This document shows positions 53,021 to 63,446 of a stretch of 64,000 bases of DNA, piece by piece. Both the position numbers and the translations under genes were made by a program. This DNA is from Helicobacter pylori Shi112 (lineage in GTDB: Bacteria; Campylobacterota; Campylobacteria; Campylobacterales; Helicobacteraceae), in contig NC_017741.1 of the NCBI RefSeq assembly GCF_000277405.1, forward strand, positions 682,001 through 746,000. The letters run 5' to 3'. Every line of letters begins with the position of its first letter. The first letter of the stretch is position 1. The notes under the pieces are model-generated. The model made no database searches. It was not told the origin of the DNA and was given only the letters and a program-made list of their open reading frames with translations.

Positions 53021-54310
53021 TTATTCAGCGCTTTTTAAAGCTTTAGCGATGAGTTCTAAAGGGTGCGAAAATTGCGGGGTGTTAGGGTCGTCTAAAGACT
53101 TTAAGGCGTTGTTTAATTGCATGTGGCATGCCCCGCATTCAGCGCTTAAAATTTCAGCTTTAGTGTCCATGATTTCTTTAGCCCTAAGAAGCCCTACTTT
53201 TAAAGAAAATCCCGCCTTTTCTGTTTGCATCGTAATCCCCCCAAAACCGCAACAATTATCCGGCATTTCTTTAATTTCATAATGCGAATTGAGTAAGTTG
53301 CGCACTTCCTTATGAGCGTTTAGGGTTTTTTTGGCATGGCAAGGGTTATGATAGGTGATAGTCTCTTTTTTTCCCTTAGGGATTTTTTCTAAAAGATGTT
53401 TTAAAGGGGTGTGTTTCTCTAAAAACACGCTCGCCAGATAGATTTTAGGCGTGATTTTTTCCAAGCGCTTCAAATACAAATCCTTATCCTTTTCGCCTAA
53501 AAACACCTTGTAATAATCGTTGATAAGCATGCTAGCGCATGTGGCTTCAGGCACAATGATCGCATCCACTTCATCTAAATAGCTTTCAAACCATTCTATG
53601 TTTTTTTTCACTAAAAAAAGCGTGGTGTCTTTATCGCCGGTAAAATACGCCGGCGCTGAGCAGCATTCTTGCTTAGGGATGATCGCTTGAATGTTGAGTT
53701 TTTCTAAAATATACAACAAGCTTTCCCCCACTTGTTGGTAATGGTAATTGCTCAAGCACCCTATAAAAACCGCCACTTTTTGAATGGGGTTTTCTAAAGG
53801 CTTCATTTCTGCATGCTTTTGTAAAAAACTTTTTTGATTTAAGGGGGGCAGAGCGCTTTTTTTAAAGCGTTTGAATAAGCCTTTAAACGCCATTCTAGGC
53901 TCTAAACTATCCCCTACTTGCTTAAAAATACAAGGGGCTAAAAAATGCGCCACCGAAAACACCCTATCCATTTTTTTGCGGTTTTTTAAAAGGGAAAAAT
54001 AGGATTTTTTATACCAAGCAATGCCGTATTTTTGAGCGATTTTTTCTCTGGCTTTTTCTATTAAAGTGTCTATGGGCAAATGAAAAGGGCAAATTTCCAC
54101 GCAAGCGGTGCATAAAAAACAAGTTTCTAAAAGGTGTTTTAAATTCGTGTCTAATTTAAGCTTGTTTTGAGCGTTTAGGCGCATCAAATCTAAAAAGCCT
54201 CTAGGCGAAGTCGTTTCGTCTTTATGAATGCGGTATATGGTGCAACCTGGCACGCATTTAGCGCATTTAACGCAAGCGTCCCCTACTTCTTCAAAAATAT
54301 TTTCATTCAT
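53021..54310 (-). CDS. glpC: Iron-sulfur/CCG-domain oxidoreductase subunit (GlpC-like)
   Basis: A 429-residue protein with two 4Fe-4S clusters (C13, C16, C19, C23 in CVKCAKCVPGC; C64, C67, C70, C74 in CFLCTACVEIC) and two CCG domains (ECCSAPAYF and NCCGFGGI) that can bind a further cluster and pass electrons to the quinone pool. Such subunits serve glycerol-3-phosphate dehydrogenase, lactate or glycolate oxidases. H. pylori annotation uses glpC (HP0666), but no glpA/B is adjacent, so the true substrate is uncertain. It overlaps hemN by 4 bases. Confidence 0.82.
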   Translation of the reverse strand: MNENIFEEVGDACVKCAKCVPGCTIYRIHKDETTSPRGFLDLMRLNAQNKLKLDTNLKHLLETCFLCTACVEICPFHLPIDTLIEKAREKIAQKYGIAWYKKSYFSLLKNRKKMDRVFSVAHFLAPCIFKQVGDSLEPRMAFKGLFKRFKKSALPPLNQKSFLQKHAEMKPLENPIQKVAVFIGCLSNYHYQQVGESLLYILEKLNIQAIIPKQECCSAPAYFTGDKDTTLFLVKKNIEWFESYLDEVDAIIVPEATCASMLINDYYKVFLGEKDKDLYLKRLEKITPKIYLASVFLEKHTPLKHLLEKIPKGKKETITYHNPCHAKKTLNAHKEVRNLLNSHYEIKEMPDNCCGFGGITMQTEKAGFSLKVGLLRAKEIMDTKAEILSAECGACHMQLNNALKSLDDPNTPQFSHPLELIAKALKSAE

Positions 54311-55680
54311 AGCGTTTTACTGAAATGTTTTTCGCCCCCACGCAAATACGCGTCAAACTCTATAGCCATGTTTCTTACGAGCATGCCCCCTGTTTTGGTC
54401 ATCTCAAAGCCTTTAGCGTTAAAAGAAAGCAAGCCCGCTTCTTCATAAGGCTTTAATTTTTCTAATTCTTTTTTAAAATGCGCTTTAAAATCAATAGAAA
54501 ATTTTTCTTCAATATTAGAGTAATCCAATTTTAAATTACTCATCATTTGCATGATCACTTCTTTTCTCAATACATCTTCTTTGGTGAGCGCTACACCCCT
54601 TTCTACCGGTAAATGCCCCAAATCAAGGGCTTTTTCATAGTGGTGCAAGTCTTTATAATTTTGCGTGTAGTAATCGCTCCCTTCGCCAATGCTCGTAATG
54701 CCAATGCCAATGGTTTGAGTGAATTTCTTAGTGGTATAGCCTTGAAAATTACGACGCAACTCTGCTTTTTGAAGGGCTAGATACAATTCATTATCGCTTT
54801 TAGCGAAATGATCCATGCCTATCATTTGGTAATGGGCTTTTTCTAAAAAACTAATGAGGGATTCTAAAATCTCTAGCTTGTCTCTAGGGCTTGGCAATAA
54901 GGTTTCATCAATTTTACGCATCGTTTTTTTCACCCAAGGCACATGCGCGTAATTAAACACCGCTAACCGGTCCGGATCCAGTTTCAAAACCAATTCCAAA
55001 GTTTTTAAAAAACTCTCTTTAGTTTGGTTGGGTAAGCCATAAATCAAATCAAAATTAATGGATTTGATGCCGTAATCTCTGGCGAGTTTCACGGATTCTT
55101 GAACCATTTCAAAAGGCTGGATCCGATGAATGGCTTTTTGGACTTCAAAATCAAAATCTTGCACCCCAAAACTCAAGCGGTTAAACCCTCTATCAAACAA
55201 GGTTTGCATGTGTTCTTTAGTGAAATGCCTAGGGTCAATCTCGCAACTCATCTCAATATCTTGACTGAAATTAGGGAAAACTTCTTGAATGCTTTGGGTG
55301 ATTTCATCTAATTGAATGGGCGAAAAAAAGGTCGGCGTGCCGCCTCCATAGTGGAATTGCACCACTTCTCTGTTGGTATCCATCGCGTTTTTTAAAAGAG
55401 CGAGTTCTTTTTTAAGGTAGCTGATATAGCGAGTTTTTTTCTCTTCTAAGCTTGTATAAATGACTGAACAAGCGCAAAAATAGCACGCGCTCCTGCAAAA
55501 GGGCAAATGCGTATAAAGCGATAAGGGCATGGGGTTTTTGAGATGGTCATGGTTAAAAAACGCCGTTTTCAAGCTCTCTTCATTAAAATTTTCTTTAAAT
55601 TCCACCGCTGTTGGGTAGCTGGTGTATCGCGGCCCGGGCTTTGAATACTGGGAAAATTTTTCAAAATCAATGGTTTGCAT
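54307..55680 (-). CDS. hemN: Oxygen-independent coproporphyrinogen III oxidase HemN
   Basis: Radical-SAM enzyme of heme synthesis. The 457-residue protein has the cluster motif C62-x3-C66-x2-C69 followed by C71 (FCRSACYFCAC), the HemN-specific fourth cysteine. GGGTPTF and the RLSFGVQDFD segment are radical-SAM and HemN hallmarks. Its ATG overlaps the previous stop (TAATG), and its end overlaps glpC by 4 bases. Confidence 0.95.
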   Translation of the reverse strand: MQTIDFEKFSQYSKPGPRYTSYPTAVEFKENFNEESLKTAFFNHDHLKNPMPLSLYTHLPFCRSACYFCACSVIYTSLEEKKTRYISYLKKELALLKNAMDTNREVVQFHYGGGTPTFFSPIQLDEITQSIQEVFPNFSQDIEMSCEIDPRHFTKEHMQTLFDRGFNRLSFGVQDFDFEVQKAIHRIQPFEMVQESVKLARDYGIKSINFDLIYGLPNQTKESFLKTLELVLKLDPDRLAVFNYAHVPWVKKTMRKIDETLLPSPRDKLEILESLISFLEKAHYQMIGMDHFAKSDNELYLALQKAELRRNFQGYTTKKFTQTIGIGITSIGEGSDYYTQNYKDLHHYEKALDLGHLPVERGVALTKEDVLRKEVIMQMMSNLKLDYSNIEEKFSIDFKAHFKKELEKLKPYEEAGLLSFNAKGFEMTKTGGMLVRNMAIEFDAYLRGGEKHFSKTL

Positions 55681-56195
55681 TAAAAATTTTCCTCATCGCT
55701 GTTATCAAAATTTTCAAAATTATTCTCATTAAAAGGGGGTTGTTTGAACATGTTGTCAAAATTAAAAAATAAATTAGGGTGTTCTTTTTTGATTTGTTTG
55801 ACAAAGTTTAAGGTGTTGATATTGGGCAAATTCCCGTCTTTTTGGCGTAAATTTTCTAACAATTGCAAGGAAACTTCGCGCACATCTTCAAAATCAATCG
55901 GCGCTTGGGTGATAATATCCCTTTCTAATTCCGCCCTAAGCCTGGCTTCAAAAGCCTTTCTGGCGTTCTCTGCCAAAAGAGAGATCACATTATCTGGCAC
56001 TAAAACATAATTTTTATCTTCTTCATCAGAAATAAAGTAAGCTTCATTTTTTTTAAACGCCCCTTTTTCTAATTCTAAAAGCATTTCACTAGCGCTGATT
56101 TTTTTGAGAAAGGCTCTGTTTTTTTGGGTTGTTAAGCTATGGATAAGTTTTTGTGATTTGGTTTTAGAAACTCGTTTTTTAGGTAATTTTTCCAC
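55680..56195 (-). CDS. Small charged protein, unknown (HP0664-like)
   Basis: A 171-residue cytoplasmic protein with a basic N-terminus ([19 protein letters not shown]), a helical core ([19 protein letters not shown]) and an acidic, Asn/Phe-rich C-terminus ([17 protein letters not shown]). I do not recognise a family. It follows aroC by 37 bases and shares a stop/start overlap with hemN, so it belongs to the operon. Confidence 0.7.
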   Translation of the reverse strand: MEKLPKKRVSKTKSQKLIHSLTTQKNRAFLKKISASEMLLELEKGAFKKNEAYFISDEEDKNYVLVPDNVISLLAENARKAFEARLRAELERDIITQAPIDFEDVREVSLQLLENLRQKDGNLPNINTLNFVKQIKKEHPNLFFNFDNMFKQPPFNENNFENFDNSDEENF

Positions 56196-56232
56196 TTTAT
56201 ATCCTTTTTAAGCTGATTGTATCCAATTTCGT

Positions 56233-57330
56233 TTAATTCTCATTATAAATCGTTTTTAAATACTCTATTTTTGAAGTCAAATTGAGTAATACCATATCAG
56301 CCAACACCAATGAAAGCAAACTCTCGCACACCACACTCCCTCTAATCGCAATGCAAGGATCATGCCTGCCCTTTAACAAGCATTCGCATTCATTATTGTT
56401 AATATCTATGGTTTGTTGAGGTTGGAAAATACTTGGCGTGGGTTTGAAATGCGCTCTTATAATAATTTCTTCCCCATTGCTCATGCCCCCTAAAACCCCC
56501 CCGCTACGATTGCTCAAAAACCCCTTTTGATCCATTAAATCATTATACTCTGAGCCTTTTAGTAAAGAGCTTTCTACCCCCTTGCCTATTTCAACCGCTT
56601 TCACCCCGTTAAGCCCCATCATCGCTTCAGCGATTTTAGCGTCTAATTTAGCGTATAGCCCTTGACCTAAGCCAATGGGGAGCTTTTGATTTGTTTTTGC
56701 GCTCCTTGCTCTAATCAAAGCCACGCCCCCTATGCTATCGTGGTTTTTGATAGCGTTTTGAATGGTTGTTTTTTGCGCTTCTTCTTGTTCTTCATCTAGG
56801 GCAAAAATCTCGCTTTTTAAGGCGTGATTAAAATCATAATTTTTGGCTTTAATGCCCCCAATTTCTATGATCCCGCTTTCACAAACAATACCGATTTCTC
56901 TTAAAAGCATTTTAGCAAACGCCCCAGCAGCCACTCTTATAGCGCTCTCTCTGGCCGAACTCCTCCCCCCACCCCTAAAATCTCTGATGCCGTATTTATG
57001 AAAATAAGTGAAATCCGCATGGCTAGGCCTGAAAAGGTTTTTAATGTTATCATAATCCTTACTCCTAGCCCTTTGGTTGTGGATTAAAAACCCTATAGGC
57101 GTCCCTGTGCTAAAACCTTCAAAAACCCCGCTTGTTATTTCCACTTTATCGTCTTCTTTTCGTGGTGTAATGAAAACATTCCTCCCCCCTTGGCGGCGCT
57201 TCATTTCATTTTCTAATAGCGCATAGTCTATTTTAATCCCGCTAGGCATGCCGTCTAATACCCCCCCTATCACATCCCCATGCGATTCCCCAAAAGTCGT
57301 GAGCCTTAAAAAACGCCCCAAAGTGTTCAT
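56233..57330 (-). CDS. aroC: Chorismate synthase AroC
   Basis: Last step of the shikimate pathway, making chorismate from EPSP with reduced flavin. The 365-residue protein has the signature [19 protein letters not shown] near the start, the [20 protein letters not shown] segment and [20 protein letters not shown] near the end. It overlaps rnc by 4 bases and so is translated with it. Confidence 0.97.
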   Translation of the reverse strand: MNTLGRFLRLTTFGESHGDVIGGVLDGMPSGIKIDYALLENEMKRRQGGRNVFITPRKEDDKVEITSGVFEGFSTGTPIGFLIHNQRARSKDYDNIKNLFRPSHADFTYFHKYGIRDFRGGGRSSARESAIRVAAGAFAKMLLREIGIVCESGIIEIGGIKAKNYDFNHALKSEIFALDEEQEEAQKTTIQNAIKNHDSIGGVALIRARSAKTNQKLPIGLGQGLYAKLDAKIAEAMMGLNGVKAVEIGKGVESSLLKGSEYNDLMDQKGFLSNRSGGVLGGMSNGEEIIIRAHFKPTPSIFQPQQTIDINNNECECLLKGRHDPCIAIRGSVVCESLLSLVLADMVLLNLTSKIEYLKTIYNEN

Positions 57331-58046
57331 TTTGCTTCCTTAAGTTTTTGAAGCGCTTGATAAGCGCATTGCTGTTCGGCTTCTTTTTTGCTTTTGCCTT
57401 TAGCGGTCGCGTATATTTTATCTTGAATGTATAGAGCCATTTCAAATTCTTTATGGTGATCGGGGCCTTTTTCTTTGAGCAATTGGTAAGTGGGGATCAC
57501 GCAAAATTGCGCTTGGGTTAATTCCTGTAAAGCGGTTTTATAGTCCATAAACAAATGCTCCAAATCCAAACGCTTGTAAGCGCGATTGAGTAAATTCTGT
57601 ATGATTTTTTGCACCTTAGCTAACCCCGCTTCTAAATACACCCCAGCCATTAAAGCCTCAAAAGCGCTTGATAAAATAGAGGGTTTTTCTCTCCCATTAG
57701 AAATTTCTTCAGAAGAAGAAACGTGCAAATAATCTTGTAAAGCGATCACTTTCGCTAATTTAGTAAAACCATGCGCGCTCACAATAGAAGCCCTTAATTT
57801 AGAGAGTTTGCCCTCATCGTATTGATAGAATTTATGGTATAGCAACTCCCCTATCACCAAACCCAACACCGCATCGCCCAAAAATTCCAAGCGCTCATTG
57901 TTTAAAGCGAGCTTGCATGATTTATGCGTTAAGGCTTGCTCCAATAAACGCTTGTCTTTGAAAGAATACCCCAAAGCTTTTTCTAGCGTTGCATAAGGGC
58001 TATTAGGCGTTGCATAAGGGCTATTTTGAGAGCGTTTGTTTTTCAT
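57327..58046 (-). CDS. rnc: Ribonuclease III
   Basis: Double-strand RNA endonuclease for rRNA processing and antisense-mediated decay. The 239-residue protein has the catalytic motif [10 protein letters not shown] (51-60) and a C-terminal double-strand-RNA-binding domain (about 165-237, [16 protein letters not shown]). The N-terminus has a short in-frame duplication ([13 protein letters not shown]), from a 21-base tandem repeat, before the nuclease domain starts. It overlaps rnhA by 26 bases and aroC by 4. Confidence 0.97.
   Translation of the reverse strand: MKNKRSQNSPYATPNSPYATLEKALGYSFKDKRLLEQALTHKSCKLALNNERLEFLGDAVLGLVIGELLYHKFYQYDEGKLSKLRASIVSAHGFTKLAKVIALQDYLHVSSSEEISNGREKPSILSSAFEALMAGVYLEAGLAKVQKIIQNLLNRAYKRLDLEHLFMDYKTALQELTQAQFCVIPTYQLLKEKGPDHHKEFEMALYIQDKIYATAKGKSKKEAEQQCAYQALQKLKEAK
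57986..58027 (-). repeat. 21-base tandem duplication in the rnc start region
   Basis: Two copies of a 21-base unit (57986-58006 and 58007-58027), differing at the last two bases, encode [13 protein letters not shown] at residues 8-20 of RNase III. Being a multiple of three, it keeps the frame. The last base positions also overlap the rnhA 3' end. Confidence 0.8.
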
Positions 58047-58485
58047 CGTTTTTCCCTTTGGTCGTTTTTACCCGTTTTTGCGCCTCTAATTTAGCGAGGC
58101 TATCGCATCGTTCATTCTCGGCATGCCCATTATGCCCCTTGATCCAAACAGCCATGATCAAATGCCCTTTAGAGACTTCTAAAAATTCTTTCCACAAATC
58201 CACATTTTTGACTTTAGAAAAATTCTTTTTTTGCCAGTTAGTTAGCCACACATTGATCGCTTGGCACACGTATTGCGAATCGCTATAAAGCGTGATATGG
58301 CATGGGCGTTTCAAAATTTTTAACGCTTCATTGAGTGCTCTTAATTCCATGCGGTTATTCGTGGTGAATGATTCGCCTCCACTGATGATTTTTTCTTTAT
58401 CTTTATAGCGTAAAATCGCCGCATAACCGCCTGGCCCGGGATTGCCTAAAGAAGAGCCATCGCAAAAAATTTCAATCTCTTGCAT
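58021..58485 (-). CDS. rnhA: Ribonuclease HI
   Basis: Cleaves the RNA strand of RNA-DNA hybrids. The 154-residue protein has the catalytic set D9 (IFCDGSSLGNPGPGG), E47 (NRMELRAL), D69 (LYSDSQYV) and D128 (ERCDSLAKLEAQ). The ATG at 58485 is preferred to one at 58500, as it has a GGAGTGG 6 bases upstream and gives the usual family N-terminus. It overlaps the LapB-like gene by 14 bases and rnc by 26. Confidence 0.95.
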   Translation of the reverse strand: MQEIEIFCDGSSLGNPGPGGYAAILRYKDKEKIISGGESFTTNNRMELRALNEALKILKRPCHITLYSDSQYVCQAINVWLTNWQKKNFSKVKNVDLWKEFLEVSKGHLIMAVWIKGHNGHAENERCDSLAKLEAQKRVKTTKGKNDEKQTLSK

Positions 58486-59488
58486 CCAATCCACTCCCAT
58501 AGCTTTCTTTAGAAATTTTAAGCACCATATCCATAAACGCTAACTGGTAACACACAGGACACCTATGGCTTTCAAAAGGAAAGATTTGTTTGCAATGCTT
58601 GCAGCGGTATTCAAAAGTCAGACTCGCTTTTATAGGGCTATTCAATAAAGCGCGTAAAACCTCTAATTCAAAAACTTGGCAAGGTTTGTTATCCAAAAGC
58701 AGCCCTTGAGATCGCGCGATGTCTTGCAAAATGGCATGTTTTTCTAAAATAAAAGCAGGGATATTCATATCCCATAAAAGATCGATCATATTTTCTAAAC
58801 GCTCGGTCGCATCAATTTCTTGCCAAAAAAGATTTTCATCATGCGATTTTAAGTGATTTAGGGCGATTTTTTTCAAATCTAATGACGCTTTTGAAACATG
58901 CAAGATTTTAGCCGCATCTTCTTTATTCTCTATTAAATGCATGAGATAAAGGTAATTTTTAATCGTTTCAATTTCAGGCGTTTCTAATTCTTCCAAACAT
59001 TCCAAAGTCTCTAAAGCCTTTGAATAATCTTTTTCTAATTCATACGCATGCAAAAGTTTCAACAACGCTTCCACATTCCTTGGGGAAAAGCGCAAAATTT
59101 CTTTCACGGTGTCTTTTGTTTTTTGCAAATACCCCACACTAAAATAATTTTTGGCTAATAAATCTAAAACAGTGATTTTTTCTTCATCTTTTAGGGGGCG
59201 ATTCAAAAGCCCTTTTAAGATTTCAATACTCATTTGTACATCCGCTTTAGAATACGCTCTGGCTAAAAACATCAAACTAGAAATTTTAGCATGCTTTAAA
59301 AGCTCGCTTAAATTCTCACTGCCTGCATAAGCGTTTTGATTTTGGGCGAATTTTTGTAAAAATTTTTTGTTTTTCTTTTGAGTGAAATACGCCCTAGCCT
59401 GTTCTAATAAAATCACAAGAGCGATAATGAAAGTGAATAAAGCGATAGAAAATAAAGAATCTTTATAGAGGAAATTAAAGTGTTGCAC
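58472..59488 (-). CDS. Membrane-anchored TPR protein with rubredoxin-like zinc knuckle (LapB-like)
   Basis: A 338-residue protein (HP0660-like) with an N-terminal membrane segment (LFSIALFTFIIALVILLEQA, about 12-31), TPR-type helical repeats (about 60-210; for example ALLKLLHAYELEKDYSKALETL, seen in part), and a C-terminal four-cysteine knuckle, YRCKHC...HRCPVC (C296, C299, C310, C313). This is the layout of E. coli LapB (YciM), which controls LpxC degradation and thus LPS synthesis. H. pylori has no annotated lapB that I recall. The match is architectural, not shown by alignment. Confidence 0.6.
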   Translation of the reverse strand: MQHFNFLYKDSLFSIALFTFIIALVILLEQARAYFTQKKNKKFLQKFAQNQNAYAGSENLSELLKHAKISSLMFLARAYSKADVQMSIEILKGLLNRPLKDEEKITVLDLLAKNYFSVGYLQKTKDTVKEILRFSPRNVEALLKLLHAYELEKDYSKALETLECLEELETPEIETIKNYLYLMHLIENKEDAAKILHVSKASLDLKKIALNHLKSHDENLFWQEIDATERLENMIDLLWDMNIPAFILEKHAILQDIARSQGLLLDNKPCQVFELEVLRALLNSPIKASLTFEYRCKHCKQIFPFESHRCPVCYQLAFMDMVLKISKESYGSGLDARD

Positions 59489-59498
59489 AATCTAAAAT

Positions 59499-60722
59499 TC
59501 ACTCTCTAATCATCACAATCCTAGACTTAACGCGCAATTTTTCAAAATGCTCTTCTAAAATCTTATCTTTAGATTCTTCCACTAATTTTTGGGCGATGAA
59601 TTGCTTGGCTTGACTGAAGCTCACTTCGTTTTTACCCTTTTTTTCCTTGATATAAAAGGTGATAAACTGCCCCCCACCCCCATTCATAACGGGCGTAAAA
59701 GAGCCTTGCTCATGCGAAATAAAGACTTGAGCGATTTGAGGGTTTAGGGTTTTCATCTCTATTTTTTCATTAGCCTTACTCACCCCTGGAATTTCCAAAT
59801 TAGGGTTAGACATCGCCCTTTCTAAATCTTCTTGGTTGGTGGAAGTGTAGCGCACGGTTTCTATTTCAGTGGGGATACTGAATTGCTCCTTGTGTTTGTT
59901 GTAATATTCGCGCATTTTAGTTTCAGAGCTGGTATCCACATTCGTGAGTAAGATATTACGCAACAATTCTTGCATTTCTAAATGCTCCTTAAGCTGATTC
60001 CTATAGAGTTTATAATGCCCCTCAGCCATAAGCATTTGTTTGAAATGGTCTAAATCCATGCCTTGTTGTTGAGCCATCATCGCCATTTCTTGGTCTAGCT
60101 TGTCGTCATCTACATGGATTTTTAAGCGCTCAATTTCTTGGTTTTTAATGCGTTCAGCGATCAAACGATCCCTGGCTTGAGCTTTGCTCACTTTGGATTT
60201 CTCTTGCTCTTCTTGGATTTGATACAGCGTGATAGGCGAACCATTAACAAGCAAAGAAATGCCCCCTACGACCTTATCTTCAAGGGTGCTATTAGCAGCG
60301 TCATTAGGATTACCAAAAATGGAATTGAATTGAGAGTTAGGGGTTGCTTCTTTTTTTTCCGTGGTTTGAGTGGTTTTCTCTTTGGGTTTTATTGCGTTAT
60401 TTTGATCGCTTTGGTTTTGAAAGGCTTTTTTGCTTCCTTTGATTTTAGGAGGCGTTATTTTTTGAGTGGGATTTTTGGCATCCCCATGATGGACTTCTGC
60501 TCTGGGCTTTCTTTTGGCTTTTATTTCTTTCTTTTCTTCGGCGTTTTTCTTTTCTTCTTTATTTTTCAGTTCTTTATTTTTTAACTCTTGGCGGATTTTT
60601 TTATCCAAAGAAGACTCTTGTTTCTTCCCTTCTAAGGCTTCTACTTTAGATTCAGGATCTGCATGAGCGATCCCAAAAAACAACAAAGCCTTCAAAACAT
60701 AAGAAAAAATTTTCCTCATCAA
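59499..60722 (-). CDS. Periplasmic SurA-like chaperone/isomerase candidate
   Basis: A 407-residue protein with a signal peptide ([21 protein letters not shown]), then about 130 residues of low-complexity Lys/Glu-rich sequence ([19 protein letters not shown]), then a SurA_N-like fold ([59 protein letters not shown]). The parvulin-like part near the C-terminus ([15 protein letters not shown]) is degenerate. SurA-like chaperones guide outer-membrane barrels, of which H. pylori has many. It overlaps gatB by 4 bases. HP0659 position. Confidence 0.7.
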   Translation of the reverse strand: MMRKIFSYVLKALLFFGIAHADPESKVEALEGKKQESSLDKKIRQELKNKELKNKEEKKNAEEKKEIKAKRKPRAEVHHGDAKNPTQKITPPKIKGSKKAFQNQSDQNNAIKPKEKTTQTTEKKEATPNSQFNSIFGNPNDAANSTLEDKVVGGISLLVNGSPITLYQIQEEQEKSKVSKAQARDRLIAERIKNQEIERLKIHVDDDKLDQEMAMMAQQQGMDLDHFKQMLMAEGHYKLYRNQLKEHLEMQELLRNILLTNVDTSSETKMREYYNKHKEQFSIPTEIETVRYTSTNQEDLERAMSNPNLEIPGVSKANEKIEMKTLNPQIAQVFISHEQGSFTPVMNGGGGQFITFYIKEKKGKNEVSFSQAKQFIAQKLVEESKDKILEEHFEKLRVKSRIVMIRE

Positions 60723-62146
60723 TCCAATTTCTCTTTCAAAATAGCATTCACCACGCTAGGATTAGCGCCTTTTAAATTTTTCATCGCCTGCCCCACAAAA
60801 AAACCAAAAAGCTTGTCCTTACCGCTTTTGTATTCAAGCACCTTATCAGCGTTGTTTTTAAGCACCTCTTCTATCACTTTAACAATCGTTTCTGTGTCAT
60901 TGACTTGAGACAAGCCCATTTGTTCAATGAGCGCATCCACATCGCCCCCTTGCTCTTCTAAAAGCCTGTCTAACACATCTTTAGCGCTCTTGCCAGAAAT
61001 CTTGCCCTCATCAATACGTTTGGCTAAAACGCCTAACATGTGAGCGCTAACTCCGCAATTTTCTAAAGTGATTTCGGCTTTCAAACGCCCTAATAATTCC
61101 ACGCAAAGCCATGTTACGCTCGTTTTAGCCTTAACCCCAAGATCGAGCATGCTTTCAAAATACTCTGCCAATAAAGGATCGCTCGCCAATAAATTCGCAT
61201 CGTCTTCTTTAATGTTAAAATCTTTCATGTAGCGGATTTTTTTCGCGCTAGGCAATTCATTGATCTTTTGAGCTTCTTTTAAAAGTTTTTCATCAATAAA
61301 AACAGGATACAAATCCGGATCTTTAAAATAGCGGTAATCCGCTGATTCTTCTTTATTGCGCATAGAAAGGGTGATCCCTTTATTAGTGTCAAAAAGGCGC
61401 GTTTCTTGAACCACTTCTTTATGATAACGCCCGCTTTCCCACGCCGCGCTTTGGCGCTCTATCTCGTATTCAATCGCTTTAGCGATGAATCTAAAGCTAT
61501 TTAAGTTTTTAATCTCCACTCTCGTGTAAAGCTTTTCATCGCCTTTGGGTCTAATGGACACATTCGCATCGCACCTGAAATTCCCCTCTTGCATGTTCGC
61601 ATCAGAAATCCCTATAAAACGCACGATAGCATGGAGCTTTTTCAAATACGCTATGGCTTCTTCACTATTTCGCATGTCCGGCTTACTGACAATTTCTAAT
61701 AAAGGGGTGCAAGCGCGGTTCAAATCCACTAAAGAACAGCTGCCCTCATGGATATTTTTACCAGCGTCTTCTTCCATATGGGCTCTTTCAATACGCACGA
61801 TTTTTGCGCCCTCTTTAGTGTCAATCTCTAATTTCCCATCGCTCACAATAGGGACTTCAAACTGCGAAATTTGATAAGCCTTAGGCAAATCAGGGTAAAA
61901 ATAATTTTTCCTTGCAAAAATGGAATATTGGTTGATGTTGGCTTCAATGGCTGTGCCTAATTGGATGGCTTTTTTAACCACTTCTTTATTCAATACCGGC
62001 AAAGCTCCCGGTAAGCCCAAACACACAGGGCAAGTGTTAGAATTAGGGGATTCTCCAAAGCTTGTAGAGCAAGAGCAAAAGATTTTGGTTTTAGTGTTGA
62101 GTTGGACATGGACTTCTAGCCCGATTACAGCTTCAAATGGCATCAT
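60719..62146 (-). CDS. gatB: Aspartyl/glutamyl-tRNA amidotransferase subunit B
   Basis: Kinase-transamidase subunit of GatCAB, essential in H. pylori because it lacks GlnRS and AsnRS and must make Gln- and Asn-tRNA by amidation. The 475-residue protein opens with [21 protein letters not shown], the GatB signature, includes [15 protein letters not shown] and [14 protein letters not shown], and ends in the YqeY-like tail domain. It overlaps the M16 gene by 4 bases upstream and the SurA-like gene by 4 downstream. Confidence 0.97.
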   Translation of the reverse strand: MMPFEAVIGLEVHVQLNTKTKIFCSCSTSFGESPNSNTCPVCLGLPGALPVLNKEVVKKAIQLGTAIEANINQYSIFARKNYFYPDLPKAYQISQFEVPIVSDGKLEIDTKEGAKIVRIERAHMEEDAGKNIHEGSCSLVDLNRACTPLLEIVSKPDMRNSEEAIAYLKKLHAIVRFIGISDANMQEGNFRCDANVSIRPKGDEKLYTRVEIKNLNSFRFIAKAIEYEIERQSAAWESGRYHKEVVQETRLFDTNKGITLSMRNKEESADYRYFKDPDLYPVFIDEKLLKEAQKINELPSAKKIRYMKDFNIKEDDANLLASDPLLAEYFESMLDLGVKAKTSVTWLCVELLGRLKAEITLENCGVSAHMLGVLAKRIDEGKISGKSAKDVLDRLLEEQGGDVDALIEQMGLSQVNDTETIVKVIEEVLKNNADKVLEYKSGKDKLFGFFVGQAMKNLKGANPSVVNAILKEKLD

Positions 62147-63441
62147 TTGTCCTTCTTTTTATTGCTCACAATGGCAAAAGTCAAGTCGTTGATTTCGGTA
62201 TGGGCTTTAATGAAATCATTGATCTCTTTCAAACTCATTTTTTGGATTTGATCCAATAGCGTTTGGTTGAAATTTAAAGGCAAATCCAAATAAAAATAAT
62301 TGTAAGTGGTGTTCAAGCGGCTAGAGATTGTTTCATTCCTTAAAGGCTCAGAGCCTAGTAAAAACTTTTTAGCGTCGTCTAATTCTTGTTGCGTCATGCC
62401 TTTTTCTATAAATTCTTTGACTATTTTTTTAACTAAGGCAACGCTTTTAGCTTGAGTGCTGAGCTTGGTTTGCAAATACCCGCTTGCAAAATGCGCTACT
62501 TTAGAAAAATTGGAGCGGATATACACGCTATAAGCCAAGCCCTCTTGAACCCTGATTTTTTCCATCAAACGAGAGCCAAACCCCCCTCCAAGCACAAACA
62601 TCATGACTTTAGATTTCGCTAAATCCTGTTTTAAATCCTTGATTTTAAAGGGCGCGCCAAAATACACGAAAGCCTGTTCGGTGTCTTTATAGAGGATTTT
62701 TTCGCTCTTTTGATGGCTCGTTTCAAAATAAGGCTCTTCATACGCTTTACCTTGCGGCAAGAAATTAAGAGCGTTATCTAAACGCTTAAGGGTTTGATTG
62801 ATTTTCAAATCGCCCCCAAGCACCACCACGAGTTTATTGAGTTCAAAAACCTTATCAAATTGCTGTTTCAAATCGTCTAGCTTGATTTTTTGAAGACTCT
62901 CTTTAGTGCCTAAGGCTGCGTTAGCTAAAGGGGTGTTAGCAAAAAGTTCTTGCTTTAAAGTCAATTTAGCCAGATAATCAAAATCGCTTTCTTTTTGTAA
63001 AAGCGCGGCTAACATTCTGGTTTTGACTTTTTCTAAAGCGCTTTGCGTGAAATTAGGGGATTTTAAAAGCTCTTTTAAGCGCATGATGGCTTCATCTTCG
63101 TATTCTTTTAAAAATTCTAAAGTGATTTGCAAATCTTCTGTGCTGGTATCCACATTCAAACTGATCGCTTTTTGCTCTAACGCTTGTGCAAATCCCACCG
63201 CGCCAAGCTCTTTAGTGCCTTCGTTTAAAACTTGCGCAAATAGTTTCGCCAAACCCAATTGGTTTTTATCGCTTAAGCTCCCACCCCCTCTAAAAGCTAA
63301 ATGGATAAACCCCATAGGCAACAAATGGTTTTCTTCATAAATCACAGGGACTTTAGCTTGATTGATTTCTTGGTGTGTCAAAGCGCTCGCTTGTAACCCC
63401 ATAAAAACTCCTAATAATAAAGTGATTAAAATTTTTTTCAT
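62143..63441 (-). CDS. M16-family peptidase subunit lacking the zinc motif (YmxG-like)
   Basis: A 432-residue periplasmic protein with a signal peptide ([20 protein letters not shown]). The M16 fold is recognised from [44 protein letters not shown] (the R/Y pair of M16B) and the usual length. But the zinc-binding HxxEH is absent: where GxxHFLEHM should be, the sequence reads [16 protein letters not shown]. It is thus the inactive-type partner of a heterodimer; an active partner would be elsewhere (HP1012 in the reference). It overlaps gatB by 4 bases. Confidence 0.85.
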   Translation of the reverse strand: MKKILITLLLGVFMGLQASALTHQEINQAKVPVIYEENHLLPMGFIHLAFRGGGSLSDKNQLGLAKLFAQVLNEGTKELGAVGFAQALEQKAISLNVDTSTEDLQITLEFLKEYEDEAIMRLKELLKSPNFTQSALEKVKTRMLAALLQKESDFDYLAKLTLKQELFANTPLANAALGTKESLQKIKLDDLKQQFDKVFELNKLVVVLGGDLKINQTLKRLDNALNFLPQGKAYEEPYFETSHQKSEKILYKDTEQAFVYFGAPFKIKDLKQDLAKSKVMMFVLGGGFGSRLMEKIRVQEGLAYSVYIRSNFSKVAHFASGYLQTKLSTQAKSVALVKKIVKEFIEKGMTQQELDDAKKFLLGSEPLRNETISSRLNTTYNYFYLDLPLNFNQTLLDQIQKMSLKEINDFIKAHTEINDLTFAIVSNKKKDK

Positions 63442-63446
63442 GCTGT

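Noticed and set aside
7093-54287. AGTAGGG strand bias as a simple codon effect
   Set aside because: On both sides of the switch the copies occur in genes of either orientation (for example plus-strand copies inside minus-strand xerH, hopE and fliP and inside plus-strand feoB), so codon use alone does not explain it.
60138-60584. 148-codon plus-strand frame opposite the SurA-like gene
   Set aside because: Its Phe-rich composition comes from the Lys/Glu-rich low-complexity codons on the other strand; no ribosome-binding site.
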